Source of the DNA: Ostrinia nubilalis
Lineage: Eukaryota; Arthropoda; Insecta; Lepidoptera; Crambidae
Direction: 5' to 3'
DNA length: 64,000 nucleotides
Assembly (NCBI RefSeq): GCF_963855985.1
Contig: NC_087109.1
Span: forward strand, 5,662,001 to 5,726,000
Made by a program: the position numbers and the translations under genes. Numbering within the stretch: the stretch's first letter is position 1; the number at the start of each line of letters is the position of its first letter. This document shows positions 10,183-21,449 of the stretch, piece by piece. Below the pieces are notes generated by a model that was not told the origin of the DNA, did no database searches, and saw only the letters and a program-made list of their open reading frames with translations.

Positions 10183-10376
10183 AATTCTAATGGTTGCATT
10201 AAAACGAGATGTGTTTATGCAACCATTCATCATCATCATCATCATTTCAGCCACAGGACCTCCACTGCTGAACATAGGCCTCCCACAATGACTTCCACAT
10301 CGCACGGTTGGTAGCGGCCTGCATCCAGCGCCTTCCTGCTAAGTACCTTTAGAATGCATATGCAACCATTAGAATT
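10183..10376. repeat. Perfect 17-bp-stem hairpin split by an RTE insertion
   Basis: AATTCTAATGGTTGCAT (10183-10199) is the exact reverse complement of ATGCAACCATTAGAATT, which is reconstituted when the RTE insert (10228-10359) and one 11-bp duplication are removed. Before insertion this was a 17-bp stem with a 17-bp loop. It may be the core of a larger snap-back MITE, because CACATCTCGTG (10393 on) also complements CGAGATGTG in the loop. Confidence 0.6.
10228..10359 (-). mobile_element. RTE-clade LINE 3' end (copy 1)
   Basis: The minus-strand 3' end carries an (ATG)n tail (10228-10245). It is flanked by the 11-bp duplication ATGCAACCATT at 10217-10227 and 10360-10370, a clean target-primed insertion. 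The sequence corresponds to the end of the RTE ORF in the conserved block ending GEAYVQQWTS. Confidence 0.75.
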
Positions 10377-11588
10377 TGATTATATTAATTTGCACATCTC
10401 GTGTCAGTATCAGTTTTTTTTAACACATCGTTACTTATCGATCTCAAACATAATTAGTGTTTACTCGTAAGTGTAAAAATGTCTTTTAACGATCACACCT
10501 TATTTAATGTTAAATGTAATATGGCTAGTATGTAATAACCATAATGGTGGATATAGCTAATACAGCCAAAGACTAGTAACTAATGCCTGAACTAAATGTT
10601 TTAAATGACTGTAGGGATAGCCGCGGGGAACGCCTATTTAATATTGTTTTATATTATGCGTTTTTAAAAAGATCAGGGTTTGGTAACTTACACTGTGTAC
10701 TACTTAAAAAACAAGAACCACTGGAGTACCGTACTGGAATGTATCGCTACCTGTGTTTTCAAGTTGGAATCTTGCGAAAGATTCAAATCCATCACCAAGT
10801 CATAATAGTCTTCACTGCAGGAGCACAACCCTATCTAATTTATCAGAGCATAATGGAGGATTTGGTCTACACCCTCCTTGCTGGCCAGACAGATGGGTTG
10901 AAGAGACTTGATCTTCACACATCTTCGTCGATTTAAATATGGATGAAACAAAAAGACTATTCTACTGCTGTAACTTTCTTACAGAAGCAATATTGAAAGT
11001 CTAAAAAAAATATGATAATTTTCATAGAAAGATTTTTTTTGTAAGAGTTGAACTTACTTTTCTTGGGGAAAGCTGATGCATTTGAGCCGTAGAACCAATA
11101 CTCATTTGTATTTACTCTGGTAGAACCAATCCTTTTTTCTTTCTTTTTTTCATTGTATTCGTCGATTAGACAAACTGTTGCCAACCCCTGCTCTAGTTCC
11201 GCGCGATGAGTAATGACTCGTTTAGCGAGTGCGAATGCGCGGGCGCATGTCTCCAAGGAATAACAGGTGCGCCGCTTGATTAGGCTTAAATTATTATCTT
11301 TGATAAACTACGAATACTTATATTTATAAACTTTAATAGAAAAACTAATCCCTGTTTCCCTTGGTACCTACTTATTTTAAAACTTTTTATGTAGAAGGTA
11401 TAATGAAATCAACACTAATGTTTTATGCTGAAAAGTTTGGTTGTTTGACAGAACGCGCTTTATCGGGAGCTTTATTGGATAGTCCATTTATCGAAAAATC
11501 TATATTAGGCTATATACCTACCATCGTGCTGTGTCCATTAGGAAATGGGTCAATAAAAAATTTCGCAAAAACGGGAAAAAAATATTCA
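10377..11588. other. Non-coding spacer with doubtful ORFs
   Basis: A 117-codon plus frame (10583-10936) and a 99-codon minus frame (10957-11256) lie here. Neither matches a family I recognise, and neither has a visible promoter, polyadenylation signal or splice context. They are probably chance frames. Confidence 0.4.
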
Positions 11589-11596
11589 TATTAAGT

Positions 11597-12567
11597 CATG
11601 GACCTATAAAAAAAGTCGGACGGATTCTCATCAACAAAATACTGTGACATTAGGATACACCAGCTTGCCTGTACGTACAGGCCGGCACGCACACATTCAC
11701 ACCCTGACGCACCACTTCGAGTGCAAACTTCACACAGTTGACACATTTAGGCGGCGAAAAAACAACACGAATACGACATGTCTTGTGTGATGAAATTGTG
11801 TAAAAACCGTTCTGTTCGAACAAACAAAAATTAAGGAATCACATTTCACAGGTAAAATAATAACCCAATCACTTATTTCCCGACATTAAAATATTGAAAT
11901 TAATTGAAATCAAACGTCATTCACTCGAAAAAAATACGTCAAAGACCAGTGTTCTCAGTTATTTACGTGGGAAAATTACCCGAAATATGGGAAATTAATA
12001 ATAATTTTAGGACTTTTTTAGTTATTTATTACGCATACTATAGAAATAAAATAATTTATCATAATAATTGTGTTTTAATGGGATATATTTTCATAGGCAG
12101 ATTTGATCCTTCCCAAAAATGTGGAACTGCGAAATTCAAATTTTCTTACACTGCAAGTCAGTGTCAGGTTGTATGTTAATAAAATCTATCAGAGATAATA
12201 ATAATTATATTGATGATGCATAAGATTATGATTATAATGTACACAAGATTCGTAATTTGTAACTGCTTGAATCATTTTTGATCAACATTATGTACATACC
12301 CTGACACTGACTTGCAAACAATGTAAGAAAATTTGAACATTGAAAATTTCGCGCCTACCTCAACGCATTCACCTTTCATCCTTTTTAAATTCTGTCTACA
12401 TTTCCAAGTAACATCTGCCGATCTATGTTTTTCTTAAAATAAATGGGTAAAATGTTTTGGCTAACATGGCATCCCTAAATTCACTCACACAATAGACAGA
12501 CGCCAAAATTTTGCGTCACAGTTTTGTTGTAGCGCGAGTTCCGTCCGCCTTTTTTTATAGGTCCATG
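11597..12567. mobile_element. Non-autonomous hAT-like element, 971 bp
   Basis: Ends CATGGACCTATAAAAAAAG and complement are flanked by the exact 8-bp duplication TATTAAGT (11589-11596 and 12568-12575). Similarity between the ends continues, imperfectly, for about 55 bp. A second inverted pair lies inside: TTTTCTTACA...GCAAGTCAGTGTCAGG at about 12128-12172 against its complement at 12298-12351. There is no transposase; the 91-codon frame at 11904 overlaps the inner arm and is fortuitous. Confidence 0.85.
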
Positions 12568-12575
12568 TATTAAGT

Positions 12576-13042
12576 ATTTTAAATTGTACAAAAACGCAGG
12601 CACATCTAGTGCTTCAATCGTGCACAAGGACGCGTCACTTTGACACGAAATATTTGAGAATTGGGACAAATCGATTGTAGTAAATTGACAATAGCCCAGG
12701 CCCCAGAATTATTTTAGTGTCAACAAAACCATGCGAAGTAGCTGCTGTTGCACTTTTACTTATTACAATTTTTAACTAAAATAATTACATACTAGTTTGA
12801 ACTAAAAGCAATTCTATAAAAACCCGGAGGCTTCACCTTTTACAATATTATATTATGTAGGTATTAAATGTGGAAAAACGTTATCGACGATAACTAAAGT
12901 TATTGAGCTTCTTTTTTGTATACTATTAATTTTCCCGGTAAAAAAGTACTATAGATACGGCCAGCACTACATCCAGGTAACTATTGAGTTGTTAATGGTT
13001 AATTTTTTACCGACTGTACCATGATTTTCCATTTATCTTGAA
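12576..13042. other. Non-coding spacer
   Basis: AT-rich DNA with no ORF of interest and no recognised repeat. Confidence 0.5.
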
Positions 13043-13268
13043 CTAGCTTTCCGCCCGCGACTTCGCCCGCGTGGAATTTTGTCTGTCACAGAAAAACTTT
13101 ACCGCGCGCGTCCCTGTTTCAAAAACCGTGATAAAAACTATCCTATGTCCTTTCTCGGGACTTAAACTATCTCTATGACTTTCATCAAAATCGCTTCTGT
13201 GGTTTAGGCGTGAAAGCGAAACAGACAGACAGATAGAGTTACTTTCGCATTTATAATATTAGTATAGA
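13043..13268 (-). mobile_element. Non-autonomous Helitron (type I, copy a)
   Basis: On the minus strand it starts TCTATACTAATATTATAAA, ends in a GC-rich hairpin about 10 bp before CTAG, and sits between A and T as Helitrons do. The body carries the CTGT(C)n/GACAGACA microsatellite and the CTGTGACAGACAAAATTCC block shared by sibling copies. Confidence 0.85.
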
Positions 13269-13420
13269 TTCAGGCTGTTTTTGTCCATTAAGTCTAGGAT
13301 GTGCGCCGAAATAAACTTTTATCGCATCATTTTATCATTTTATGCAATAAGTACATTACATTAGTCGTCTAAAATCATCGAATTGGAAATTCAAAAGGTT
13401 TGGTTAAAAATGTAACACCT

Positions 13421-13543
13421 GGCTGGGTTGCTGCACAATCTTAAAATTCAACTTTAACAAATGTCAGAAATCTGCCAAACTCCATACATAAAACACAGGT
13501 TATTGTTATAGTCACGGTTAAAATAAGCTGGTGTAACTCAGTC
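13421..13543. mobile_element. Harbinger-type MITE, GGCTGAGTT family (copy 2, diverged)
   Basis: The ends GGCTGGGTTGCTGCAC and GTGTAACTCAGTC are inverted. The interior AAATGTCAGAAATCTGCCAAACTCCATAC is the family's conserved core (CTCCATACA also occurs in copy 3). The flanking TAA has decayed. Confidence 0.65.
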
Positions 13544-14740
13544 TTAAACATTTTAAAATTAGAAGGCAATAATTAGAAGTAGTTTCCCCATCAGCCAGAC
13601 AGTTTTGACAGTTCCAACTTCTTGCCAGACAGTTTTTTTAGGGTAGCTGCAAAAGCCACTATGACCCAAACTTCACGATTCACCAACATTCTATCTTATA
13701 TTGGGAACATACGCTGACAAATATTCAGCTTTTATAAAATGACGTAGGTCTGGCTGTTCACTAGCTCTTAGTCTATTAGGTTTCTACAGTCCACCTGAAG
13801 AATATTGCAATAGCTTTTCTCTGCTTGTAGAAATGTAGATAATAGTATGATACTATATGTACACATAATATAATGTACTTGTAATGCCCGGAGAGGCGTG
13901 GCCTCAACTCGGCCTACCAGTGTCCGCATCGAAGCCACTGCTAGTATGAAATTGTAGGAAAAGTTTTAAAATTACCAGTCAATTACTTCTTGATGCACTT
14001 TTTGTTGAAACGATCAGCCAATGCTCTTGTATCAGGTTACTATTTTGAATGGCTCCATATTCAATGAAATGTCTTTAGCAGTGTCACTTTCTTGACTCTC
14101 AGGAAGGATATGTGAAAGCTAGAGTTATTTTCTGGGGGATAAAACTGTATTTATCTTAGGCGCGCTTGAATCTCTCACTAAACGTATGATTCTGGTTCTA
14201 AACCCTTGGTATTCAATATGGCACTCATGACAGACAGAAGCCACTGCTTTAACCCCTCGGTGCGCTATTTTATTTACTTACTTTGGTGTGATAGAAAGAT
14301 CCGTTTAAAAAGTGATATTTTTTCGTGTAGAATAGGCTCCAACAACGCTGAGTGTTACAACATGATGATGTTACAGTTGTAGTTCCGAAATCTGAAATCG
14401 CTTCGCTCCGGCGTTTCTTTGTATAAAGTCACTTCGCTTCGTGAAGTAATTTTCAAATGAAAACTGTCTCGAATTTACTTTGACTTTGGCCCTCTTATGT
14501 CACATAAATGCTTTGAAACTGATGAAAACCGTAAGTTTCCCAAGATCCTCATTTCCCAGTCTACCCGCAACATCTGCCGGACATTCAACCTGGAGCTCGA
14601 TTACATCGTGGACTAGGCCGGACTTGTTTGAGAACGTCTAACGGACGGTAAATAAATGCAATAAATACTTTATTGTAGTTTAGTTTATTTATTCACAGAA
14701 AAATACAAAACTATAACAAAAATACAGAAAGTTTGACTTG
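13544..14740. other. Non-coding spacer
   Basis: About 1.2 kb with no ORF or repeat I can bound. Confidence 0.45.
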
Positions 14741-14931
14741 TCTATACTAATATTATAAAGAGGTAAAGTTTGTGTGTTTGTATGTTTGTTAAATTGTAAA
14801 GGGTAATCTCGGGATCTACTACGATTTAAAAAATTCTTTCACCAATAGATAGCCATATTATTGCTGAGTGTCATAGGTTATATAAAAATCCGAAAAATTC
14901 TACGCGGGCGAAGCTGCGGGCGGAAAGCTAG
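14741..14931 (+). mobile_element. Non-autonomous Helitron (type I, copy b)
   Basis: Starts TCTATACTAATATTATAAAG and ends GCGGGCGAAGCTGCGGGC then GGAAAGCTAG. The body differs from the other type I copies (GGTAATCTCGGGATCTACTA), so it is a separate subfamily sharing only the termini. Confidence 0.8.
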
Positions 14932-15964
14932 TAAACTATAAAGTAATACATTACACTACAAACTTCAGACATGTTAGCTTAATTCTAAAACTAACGGTAT
15001 TGGGAAGATGGACGCAGGGTCACTGAATATGAATAATGAAGAAAATTTTATCTTTACGGCCATTCTCAGATGAGCTAGTTTTTGCGTGTCCGGGCTGTTA
15101 AATCGTTAAAAATGACAAATTAGAGACATGCAAGTATTTTTATATGTTACTTAACAACCCCATCCAGTTGTGCATTAAATCATAGGCCTCTATTTTAAGT
15201 ATTTGTGACTTAATTAATTTCATGAACCTCTGTTCTCTAATTACCGTTACGCGTCCGCACACCGACTTAATGTTAAAACTTGGCAGTAATTTTTATGTCG
15301 TATTGATTTGGTTTACTCCATTCAACATTTTAAAGAGTACAAAAGATTGTCTTACGCATAGCAAAATATCTATTCAATAGAACCATTCTGTAAATAATTA
15401 GAATTAAAAAACTGCTTGTCCGAGCGAAAGTCCTAATTCCCGTGACGTTTTCTGTTTTTGGGCACACAAGCCTAAATAATAATATTTGATACATCATTTA
15501 CGCGCGCGGTGCGAGCCCTTAGTTAGTTCTAAGAACTGTTAGCAAGTTGACGTCTATTGCGTTGGCGTACCGTCGATGAATTGCGTAAGAGTATAATTAC
15601 CATATCTTTGGTTTTCAATTTTTCTATTTACCATGTCCTTATTTTTATACTCAATTTTTGAAGGTAGATCCACGTTGTTAATTTAAATAGATTCAGTACT
15701 TTGGCCTTCATACGTTGTAGTAAGACAGTATTTGCATACGCTGAAGATTTTGGAAATTTTGAAGAAAAACTATCGTTTTATAATTTCCATGTACTAATTA
15801 CCGTATATTTATAATCACCGTTGTATGAAATTGTTACCTACAAATTGCACTCACGATTGAATAAGTATGATGATAAAATATGAAATATACCTAGACTTTC
15901 GCATAACAATTGTACGGACTTTTCTTCCAATCTGACAATCAAAATTTTTAAAAACTTTCGTTAG
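14932..15964. other. Non-coding spacer
   Basis: No supported gene. CTAATTACCGT recurs at 15236, 15797, 18232 and 18261 but I cannot define an element from it. Confidence 0.4.
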
Positions 15965-16115
15965 AGTAACTTCGAAATAGATTCGATTTCATGACGAATG
16001 TTCAGCTTCAGTTGCTGCATGGTTGTTGGATTTAAGAGTATATTTTAACCCCTAAGGTGTCCCCACAAAAAGAAGTTACCTGGAGTGAAATCGGAGCTTT
16101 CTGATGGCCAGGAAA
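15965..16115 (-). pseudogene. Decayed mariner/Tc1-superfamily transposase C-terminus
   Basis: Minus-strand translation gives WPSESSDFTPGNFFLWGHL, which resembles the block around the last catalytic acidic residue in IS630/Tc1/mariner transposases (WP-RSPDLTPLDFFLWGHLK). A stop follows, and then the family-like NPTTMQQLKLNIRHEIESIS. Upstream sequence is frameshifted. No inverted repeats could be tied to it. Function is lost. Confidence 0.6.
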
Positions 16116-17090
16116 TGTCACCCCTGCATGAAACATGTCTCGTACCAGATATTTATTTTTACTATTGGTATAATTGATATTAACATCTTAAATCATTAAT
16201 TAATTCTAATATAATACCATTAACATCTATCTATAATACCTTTGCCCTAAGAAGATGAGATTTTCCAACAGTAACACTTACCTGGCGTGATCACATTAAG
16301 AACAAAAGAGAACAAATCAACAGACAATGGGACTTTTCAAGGCAAGAGTGTATAGGCACTTTGTACCATTCTAAACTGCATCCTACCTGCTTTGTTATGC
16401 ATAGAAAAAACTTCGTGATATGCAATGGGTACTGGACAGAAGAAGCTTGGAGAACAAACTATATACAAATGGATCCTAAAACCCATGTAGACATGGCATC
16501 GACTTAGCCTCGCAAATGTAGAAATACTTTAACGTTTTCAAAATAAAGTTTTAAAAATCTTGATCTGTGCACCTTGGTTTACAAAGTCCACTGAAGTGAT
16601 ACCAAACGTCAAAGAGGGTGTGGAAAATCCTGTAAAGCTTACAACCAAAGACTAGACCTTCATGCAATCTATTTGCTGCATCCCTTCTAAATTCTAAGAA
16701 TTCTGCATTTAGGCTCAGGAGAAAGCGAATAGCATCAATCTGAAAACTTATTGTAAAAGAATCGAGGTGACAAATTAAATCATGGGATATGCTGAGCTGG
16801 AACTGTCATTATTACAAATTCAATTTAATCTGATAATGGGTGATGGCTGATCGCAGATAGATTAAAAAGAGGAAAAATCACTTAAATCATTAATTAATTT
16901 TTCGATATATGCATATCCGAAAAATCAAATTTGTGAGATCTCCTGATCCATTATCTGTACGTTAAATAGTTTGTACCACATTGAAATCAAATAAATGATG
17001 ATTAAGATTCTGATGAAATGTGACACGTAGCCCCTTCTGGCCGAAACTAAGTGTTCCTGTTATAGCCTCGATTATTGCAGTATACTGAAA
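16116..17090. other. Non-coding spacer
   Basis: About 1 kb of AT-rich DNA with no intact ORF. It may include more of the decayed transposon at 15965, but no terminus is recognisable. Confidence 0.4.
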
Positions 17091-18073
17091 GAGTGTATAT
17101 CATAGTTGCGACAAACAAAGGTGCTACAAACGTAGTGGCGACAGTACGTTATGCCGACAATCGATGGCGCGACTGCACATTAGCTCGACGAACGTTAGCG
17201 CGACAGAACGATGGGGCGACAAACGAAAGCACGACAGTACTTTGGAGCGATAAACCTTAGCGCGACATTACTTAGGCTCGACAAACGATTGCACGACAGA
17301 ACCTCCGATCGACAAACTACACTGTGACACAACTTTTTACTCAACGACCTAAAGCATGACAAACATAGAAACAAGTTATTTAAAAAAATATGTATGTGGA
17401 TATTTAGGTTTATTTTTAATCTTACATTTTCAACTTAATGTTAATTATTTCAATTTAATTTGCCATAAGTACGTATCACTTAACTTTAAACTATTATGTT
17501 TACTTTAATTATACACAAAAATAGAATAAAATAAATTATAAAATAGAAATAATAAACGTTAACAAAAATGTACTCTCTGTATTTTTAATATTTTTGAAAT
17601 CACATTAATGTTATACGAAAAAATATTTGATAATGCATAACTAGGTTTTTTTTTTACTTTCATGTTTACTTTCACATTTTTATACAATTACATTTTTGTT
17701 AACGTTTATAATTTAATTTTAAAGTAAACATGTAATTAAAAAATAAACCTAAAGCCTAACTATTATTATACATTACTAATACATCCACATACATAATATG
17801 TTTGTCATGCTTTAGGTCGTTGAGTAAAAAGTTGTGTCACAGTGTAGTTTGTCGATCGGAGGATCTGTCGTGCAATCGTTTGTCGAGCCTAATTAATGTC
17901 GCGCTAAGGTTTGTCGCTCCAAAGTACTGTCGTGCTTTCGTTTGTCGCCCCATCGTTCTGTCGCGCTAACGTTCGTCGAGCTAATGTGCAGTCGCGCCAT
18001 TGATTGTCGGCATAACGTACTGTCGCCACTACGTTTGTAGCACCTTTGTTTGTCGCAACTATGATATACACTC
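17091..18073. mobile_element. Unclassified foldback element with 277-bp TIRs built of a 31-bp periodic array
   Basis: Arms 17091-17367 and 17797-18073 are inverted repeats, both 277 bp, with about four differences that I counted (roughly 98.5% identity). Within each arm a motif, CGACAAACG (A) or CGACAGNAC (B), recurs with starts at 17109, 17124, 17139, 17155, 17170, 17186, 17201, 17217, 17232, 17248, 17263, 17279, 17294, 17310 and 17325. The steps alternate 15 and 16 bp, and from 17139 on the motifs alternate B and A. The 429-bp centre is AT-rich and still partly palindromic (TATGTATGTGGAT and AACGTTAACAAAAATGTA have inverted partners). It has no ORF with transposase features and no clear target duplication. 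It could be a Foldback-like or MITE-like derivative of an unknown DNA transposon. Confidence 0.8.
17109..17333 (+). repeat. Left-arm 15/16-bp alternating motif array (15 units; mirror array in the right arm)
   Basis: Fifteen units of consensus gCGACAnnACgntnnc. Mean spacing is 15.4 bp and the higher-order A/B unit is 31 bp, close to 1.5 and 3 turns of B-DNA. The mirror array lies at about 17831-18055 on the other strand. It looks like an ordered set of protein-binding sites; that role is inference. Confidence 0.8.
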
Positions 18074-18760
18074 ATAAAATATCTTGATACAATAAATATT
18101 AGAAATGAGTGTTTTCCTTTTTTCAAAGGGTTATTAAGTGTACCTATAGCGTTTTTTATGACGCTATATATTTATATACAAATTTATCAATGCAAGATAT
18201 TGTTTTCTTGCTATTTTACATATTTTTTCTAATTACCGTTAGATTAAGTATTAGCCTTATCTAATTACCGTGACCATAAAATTTTTGGGTCTCATTTACG
18301 CGAAAACCGCTTGGAATAATTTGACGCCTTAACGATTGTTAAATTCGTACTTTTCATGTGTTTCATATTTAAATGCGTTTAAGTCAATTAAGCCAAATTT
18401 CAAAAATGATATGGTAATTAGGCTGAGAACGCCTAATCGTGAGAATGACCGTTTAATGCCTATATTTTAGCATGAACATCTTGGACATACGAGTATAAAA
18501 TGAAACTAGCTAATCAGGCTCCGTATATTCCCCACCACCCTGTAAGGTGGAACCATGCAAGATATCTATTACTTAAAAACGTTCTTAAATTAAACAAAAA
18601 TCACTTAAAGAAAAAAGTTTCTTGTAATTTTTGTGTAATTTTTAATTTTCTTTAATTTGTGTTTTGCTATCTACTATGAAGTTACTGTTGTAGACAACAT
18701 AACAGACAACACAGCATAACAGAAATACTTACAAAATGTGTTAAAATTTCAACTGTCTAC
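18074..18760. other. Non-coding spacer
   Basis: No gene. A short hairpin TATAGCG/CGCTATA lies near 18147-18169, and the two CTAATTACCGT copies are at 18232 and 18261. Confidence 0.4.
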
Positions 18761-18999
18761 CTAGTACGGTTCCTGAGGGATAAGCCGCTGAAAATCAGTT
18801 TCAAGACAAACTCTGGCGGTCTTGATGTACGCTGAGCAAAAAGACACCCTTTTTGTCAGAGGGGCACAAGCAGTTAATTGTCCACTTGTTTATTTCTCTC
18901 TGTTTGAATCTATGTCTTGGCTGCTTGTATACCTTTCTTGCAAATAAATAAATAAAAAGTTTTCTATTCTAGTACGGTTCATGAGGGATAAGCCGCTGA
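18761..18999. repeat. 31-bp direct repeat flanking a LINE-like 3' fragment
   Basis: A 31-bp segment starting CTAGTACGGTTC and ending AAGCCGCTGA occurs at 18761-18791 and 18969-18999 with one mismatch. Between them, sequence ends in AAATAAATAAATAAAAAG, a retrotransposon-like tail. Either an unusually long target duplication or a tandem duplication would explain this. Confidence 0.45.
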
Positions 19000-19380
19000 C
19001 AGTCACATCCAAAAGGATTTAACAGAGGGAAAGCATAGATAGATAGACTTAAATATAGTACCTTCGCGTGCGACTACTCGCACATGTCTGGATTTTCCTC
19101 CATGTGAGCGCGGTAGACTAGTGTAATCTGTGGCTGTTGGAAGGATGCCGTTTCTCGTACAGGGAGATATTATTCTAATGCGTCGTTATTCTTTCATCAT
19201 CTCATTAAAGATAATGTTAATCAGCTTAATTGCTACACGGTGTTAACATGAAATTTCTTCCTGAGAAAACTGTCCATTATGTCATAAACTATTTTTAACA
19301 TTCATCAAAATATTACATCAGAAGGTGAAAAAAGATAGAATGAGAATGAAAAAGAAAATTGAGTGTTAGGTTTTCTACAA

Positions 19381-19604
19381 AGGGCAGATTTTACCATCGT
19401 CGGATAACTTTTAACTGAAGAATAAGTTTGGCACATTGACAGTTTCAGTATGGGAAATATATCAATACTAGCGGCCGCCCGCGACTTCGTACGCGTGGAT
19501 CCCGTTTTACCTCTTTAGGGGTGGAGTATGCCTACGTCATAACATCTACTTGCATGCCAAAATTCTTTCAGTTATCCGACGCGCGACGATGGTAAAATGA
19601 TCCC
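19381..19604. mobile_element. Harbinger-like MITE interrupted by a Helitron
   Basis: The ends AGGGCAGATTTTACCATCG and complement (…CGATGGTAAAATGATCCC) are inverted. The left half carries AACTGAAGAATAAGTTTGGC and CAGTATGGGAAATATATC, matching the uninterrupted sibling at 26398-26535. The match breaks at the Helitron (19468 on) and resumes at about 19561. Confidence 0.65.
19468..19555 (-). mobile_element. Helitron fragment (type II, copy c)
   Basis: The minus-strand 3' end reads ACGCGTACGAAGTCGCGGGC then GGCCGCTAG, the same terminus as copies at 41928 and 63722. The 5' part is short and its start is uncertain. It is nested inside the MITE at 19381. Confidence 0.7.
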
Positions 19605-19623
19605 TTAAAGTTATTCAATTAAG

Positions 19624-19752
19624 AATCATGATGATTCGCCCGTTTCTGCCAAATGACGTGCACTGCTTGACAAAGGCCTTTCCCAAGGATTTCCATAACG
19701 AACAGTCCTGCGCTGCCCGCATCCAGGCACTTCCCGCGACCTTCACTAGATG
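19624..19752 (-). mobile_element. RTE-clade LINE 3' relic (copy 2)
   Basis: The minus strand keeps a readable ORF end: LVKVAGSAWMRAAQD, then SLWKSLGKAFVKQ, matching the RTE C-terminal block (VAG..WMRAAQDR..W..LGEAFVQQWT). The tail is short. The 5' end is truncated. Confidence 0.7.
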
Positions 19753-19755
19753 ATT

Positions 19756-20811
19756 AATTTTTTCAAAAGTGATAACTAATTATAATAGACATGTTGACAC
19801 CACCAATCAATTGACGTACTTTTTAAAATGTCAAAACGAAACTCTCCCATAGATTTTGTATGGTACTACAGGCAAGTGACGTCACTTTTTTGTCAACTCA
19901 ATTAAACTACTTTTTTCAATTACAATGCGACCAAAAATCGTAATTTACTTGTAATTTTAAATTAATTAAGTTTTTAAGACCAAAATGAAGTGTATTTTTA
20001 GAAATGTTGTGATTTCGAATTATTGGGGAATGGTGTCAAGTGGTCTATTTTATCCTTATGTCGCTCTCAATATACAACCATGACAATAGCATCAGGAATA
20101 GTGAGGTTACAGTTTGTCTTCGCCATACATGGGAAAATACAACACACTCCATGGGAAAATTACGTTTTGACAGCTCATAAAGGAATTTTCAACCACCCAA
20201 GCTCGCCTTTATTCCCATCCACCCCCTTTAAGCTTGCCACCGGGGTCGTGGCTGGCACTAAATATCAAGCAAGTAGAGCAAGAAAGTAACTGTACATTTT
20301 AAAATATACATCACTGTCTGGGCATTAAAACCTCTGTCCTCTTTCGAAAAACATTAATCGACTCTGGAACTTTTAACTGCAGATGAATAAAAATCAATTG
20401 TTACTAGTGTCATCGTGCCTATAGAATAACACGAACAAACAATCTTGACCATGATTCAGTATTGCGTAGCTAAGGGTGGCGGTGACAGCCTTGCCAGAGA
20501 TCAAAGGCGCGGAGGGCGCGTCCAATATGGCGGTGCACTGGCGCGCATGCAGGGCTGTGATTAACCTGTAAATAAAATCTCCTTGGACATTTTAAACTTT
20601 ATTTCACCTTTTTACTATGTAGGTACCTACATGAAGTCCACAATTTAGCTAGGATTTAAATTTTAAACCCGAACTCTGAATTTATTGATGTTTTTCTTTT
20701 AGATCAGCAATCAAGATCGAAATTGGAGCTAAGTCACTCGGTGACGGTAAGAGCATAGAAGCAAGCTTTATTCCAAAATTTTAGGACCACTTCTGGATTC
20801 AAGGAACTTAA
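19756..20811. other. Non-coding spacer
   Basis: No recognised gene. An 88-codon plus frame at 20023-20289 has no family resemblance. A CpG-richer patch lies at 20500-20560. Confidence 0.4.
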
Positions 20812-20853
20812 TTTTTTTTATGTGACACGAGGCAAACGAGCATCGACTTACCT
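20812..20853 (-). mobile_element. LINE 3' tail fragment
   Basis: The minus strand reads GATGCTCGTTTGCCTCGTGT then CACATAAAAAAAA, the same 3' end as the longer copy at 36686-36787 (GCTCGTTTGCCTCCTGTCAC then ATAAAAAAAA). It is a severely truncated non-LTR insertion. Confidence 0.6.
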
Positions 20854-21449
20854 ACTTAACTCTGAATCAAAATATTGTGTAACAGAATTTTTGCATTTGG
20901 TTTTAAAATTGAAAAAAATGTGTCTGTCCAGGTAATTTAATACAACGTCAACCTGCCTTAACTATGGTCATAATTTAAGTGATTCGTTAAATGACTAAAC
21001 TGAAATCAAAATGTAGGACCACAAAAAAAACTATTTAAAAATGTTGACATCCCTGTTCATGAAAACGAGTGCATTCTGACAGAATTTGTTTTTAATCGAC
21101 CTCAAATTGGGCGCGAAATGAGTGTCGGACCCTCTTCCCTCATAGATCGCTTTATTTAAATTAAAAACTAATTGCGCGGCTCTCCCCTCCCTCCCCTCGA
21201 TACCGTCTACCAGATGAATAATATTTTTGTAAATCAATTTGGAAAAATACTATTTTAAAACGAATTACTGCGTTACAATACTTAAGAATACATTATGGTT
21301 ATATTATTTTATCCAGTTGGTAAAATAAATTGAAAATTCATTTTTGAAAAGTCCGGCTGCTGAAGTTATCACGAACCCATCCTCTTATAGCGACCGCATT
21401 CATAAGTTTAAGTTAATACAAAAAAGATAAGAACCAATATAATAATAAC
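20854..21449. other. Non-coding spacer
   Basis: No supported gene; a 68-codon minus frame at 21031-21237 is low complexity and unconvincing. Confidence 0.4.

Noticed and set aside
17109..17333. CRISPR-like array
   Set aside because: Units are abutting, degenerate and without spacers; the context is eukaryotic transposon DNA.
17075..18126. Frames of 61 and 77 codons in the foldback arms
   Set aside because: They are read through the periodic motif array on both arms, and the repeated T/R/D-rich peptide only reflects the 15/16-bp repeats.
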